From Oceanobacillus oncorhynchi (lineage in GTDB: Bacteria; Bacillota; Bacilli; Bacillales; Amphibacillaceae): 64,000 bases of DNA. This document shows, one piece after another, positions 62,648-64,000 of this stretch. The translations under genes and the position numbers were made by a program. The stretch spans positions 558,001 through 622,000 of the forward strand of contig NZ_CDGG01000001.1 in the NCBI RefSeq assembly GCF_000821065.1, given 5' to 3'. Every line of letters begins with the position of its first letter. Position 1 is the stretch's first letter. The notes beneath the pieces were generated by a model. It ran no database searches, had not been told where the DNA came from, and worked only from the letters and a program-made list of their open reading frames with translations.

Positions 62648-64000
62648 GTGCGCCAGGCATGGCGACTATCTAGGTGGTGGAAATCCACTGTGGAGGTACA
62701 CATCGACCAACCACTAGAGAAGCGCAAAGCATTTATCGTGAGGTAAAGGCTGAAGGAAGCGTGTATCAAAATCTTGGCTCGACGAACAGAAATCTGATAC
62801 GAAGGCTCTGTAGGCGGATAAGGCTCCATAACAAGTCAAAATCCAAAAGATGTGCGTAACCCTGCAGAGTAAATTAGGCGAGTAAAAGAGGAAAGATAGT
62901 TGTCTTACCCTGGGAGGTCTCACGGACAGCTGAGGAGTCCCCTAAAAAGAAAGCTGGTCGAAAAAGGTTTATCGTGAGAAGTCAGCCGATGCCGTAGTAG
63001 TGATGAAAATCATGAAGGGCTGAACAATTTATAGTGTTTCTACGCCATGAATGCACGAAGAATAAACTTCTGAATGTGTTAATGATGAAAGTATGAGCGT
63101 ATCTCAGAGGATAGTCAAAATAGAAGTGTTCTCCGTCACATGAAAGGAAAGGAAGAAACGAGTGTGGAAATTTTAGAAAAGATTTTAAGCGATCAAAATA
63201 TGAACGAAGCCTATCTTCGAGTGTACCGAAACAAAGGTGCAGGTGGGGTAGACGGCGTAACAGTAAATGAACTGAAAGCATACCTAAGGAAACACAAAGA
63301 GGAATTGCGAACGCAAATCCAGAAAAGAAAATACAAACCAATGCCAGCACTGCGCGTAGAAATTCCGAAAGAAAATGGAAAGATGCGCAAATTGGGTATT
63401 CCAACAGTGGTTGACAGAGTTGTCCAACAGGCAATTAGTCAAGTGCTCAGCCCGATATTTGAAAAACAATTCAGTGACTACAGTTATGGTTTCAGACCAA
63501 GAAGAAGTTGCGAAATGGCAATCACGCAAGTATTGGAATATATCAATGACGGATACCAGTGGTTAGTGGATATTGACCTGGAACGATTTTTCGATACTGT
63601 CCATCATGATAAGTTAATGCGAATAATCTCGCACACAATCAAAGATGGTGATGTCATTTCTCTGATACGAAAATACCTCGTAAGTGGTGTGATGGTCGAT
63701 GGGAAATATGAAGATACAACTATAGGAACCCCACAGGGAGGCAACCTTAGTCCACTTCTAAGTAACATTATGTTGAATGAGTTAGATAAGGAACTGGAGG
63801 CAAGAGGTCTGCGTTTCGTAAGATACGCAGACGATAGCCTTATCTTTGTCAAAAGTGAAAAGGCGGCAAATAGAGTTCTTACTTCCATTACAACATTTAT
63901 CGAAGAGAAACTGGGGCTAAAGGTAAATATGGAGAAAAGTAAAATCTCACGCCCTACGAAAACAACATTTCTAGGCTTTGGTTTTTACTATGACTCAAAT
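62648..64000 (+). mobile_element. Group II intron (5' part; 3' end outside window)
   Basis: The 5' splice consensus GTGCG begins at 62648. Then come about 500 bases without long reading frames, with ribozyme-like paired segments such as GGTGGAAATCCACTG and GGAGGTCTC...GAGTCC, typical of domains I-IV. A reverse transcriptase gene starts near 63164 and is still open at the window edge. Insertion directly after a terminator T-run is the target habit of class C introns; the class is unproven because domains V-VI are not visible. Confidence 0.85.
63164..64000 (+). CDS. ltrA: Group II intron reverse transcriptase/maturase (partial)
   Basis: An LtrA-type protein truncated by the window end (279 residues visible). 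Reverse transcriptase blocks in order: KMRKLGIPTVVDRVVQQAI, SYGFRPRRSC, DIDLERFFD, GTPQGGNLSPLLSN and the catalytic RYADDS. Then LGLKVNMEKSK and FLGFGF follow. The thumb/maturase and any endonuclease part lie beyond the edge. GTG 63164 is favoured (AAGGAAG 8 bases before); ATG 63140 in frame has no binding site. Confidence 0.92.
   Translation, partial: MEILEKILSDQNMNEAYLRVYRNKGAGGVDGVTVNELKAYLRKHKEELRTQIQKRKYKPMPALRVEIPKENGKMRKLGIPTVVDRVVQQAISQVLSPIFEKQFSDYSYGFRPRRSCEMAITQVLEYINDGYQWLVDIDLERFFDTVHHDKLMRIISHTIKDGDVISLIRKYLVSGVMVDGKYEDTTIGTPQGGNLSPLLSNIMLNELDKELEARGLRFVRYADDSLIFVKSEKAANRVLTSITTFIEEKLGLKVNMEKSKISRPTKTTFLGFGFYYDSN

Overview
The window is a low-GC Firmicute chromosome segment, almost certainly an endospore-forming Bacillaceae of the Oceanobacillus/Virgibacillus type. 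Three things point there: sporulation genes (spo0F, spoIIR) with matching sigma-H and sigma-F promoters, strong AGGAGG-type ribosome binding sites, and a gene order (ywiB-argS, fadF, rpoE-pyrG-spo0F-fba-tal-murA2-rho-rpmE-tdk-prfA-prmC-spoIIR-ywlC-mntP-ywlE-ywlG-glyA-upp-atp operon-ywzB-ywmB-murAA) that follows the oriC-proximal block of Bacillus subtilis. No tRNA, rRNA or CRISPR was seen.

Layout. 1-521: tail of an unrecognised ORF, a 56-bp perfect palindrome and a promoter. 522-7272: a seven-gene operon resembling B. subtilis yxeLMNOPQ (acetyltransferase, amino-acid ABC importer, M20 deacylase, MmgE/PrpD protein), headed by a fumarase/adenylosuccinate-lyase family enzyme; I infer a lyase-type route for S-(2-succino)cysteine or a similar succinated amino acid. 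7335-9347 (minus): a bifunctional class A PBP. 9650-11934: ywiB and argS with a structured-looking 180-nt spacer. 12408-23085: fatty-acid/branched-acid block (FadF iron-sulfur protein, thiolase, 3-hydroxyacyl-CoA dehydrogenase, two acyl-CoA dehydrogenases, a TetR regulator and the fused isobutyryl-CoA mutase IcmF), with FadR-like, cre and TetR-type operators. 23.3-23.7 kb: a composite dispersed repeat. 23826-33179: rpoE, pyrG with its CTP-sensing leader, spo0F, fba, tal, murA2, rho and a zinc-free L31. 33402-36587: tdk, a decayed TnpB gene and two small unknowns. 36845-42147: prfA, prmC, spoIIR, a GNAT-like gene, ywlC and mntP, with DnaA boxes clustered before and inside ywlC. 42339-43805 (minus): a cytoplasmic alpha-amylase. 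44075-49296: ywlE with a long insertion, a chemoreceptor where B. subtilis has rpiB, ywlG, glyA, upp. 49467-51686: a Vpr-like secreted protease. 52593-59661: the complete atpIBEFHAGDC operon. 60127-62592: ywzB, ywmB, murAA. 62648 to the end: a group II intron starting just after the murAA terminator, with its reverse transcriptase cut off by the window edge.

Most genes are core functions (ATP synthesis, wall precursors, nucleotide supply, translation termination, sporulation). The accessory signal lies in the succinyl-thioether operon, the acyl-CoA/IcmF block, the small inverted-repeat elements (three copies of one family, with TTGTCAGGTTAA ends on two of them), the TnpB relic, the group II intron, and several RNA or DNA signals: pyrG leader, DnaA boxes at ywlC, spoIIR hairpin over a sigma-F promoter, atpE-atpF hairpins and the argS leader.
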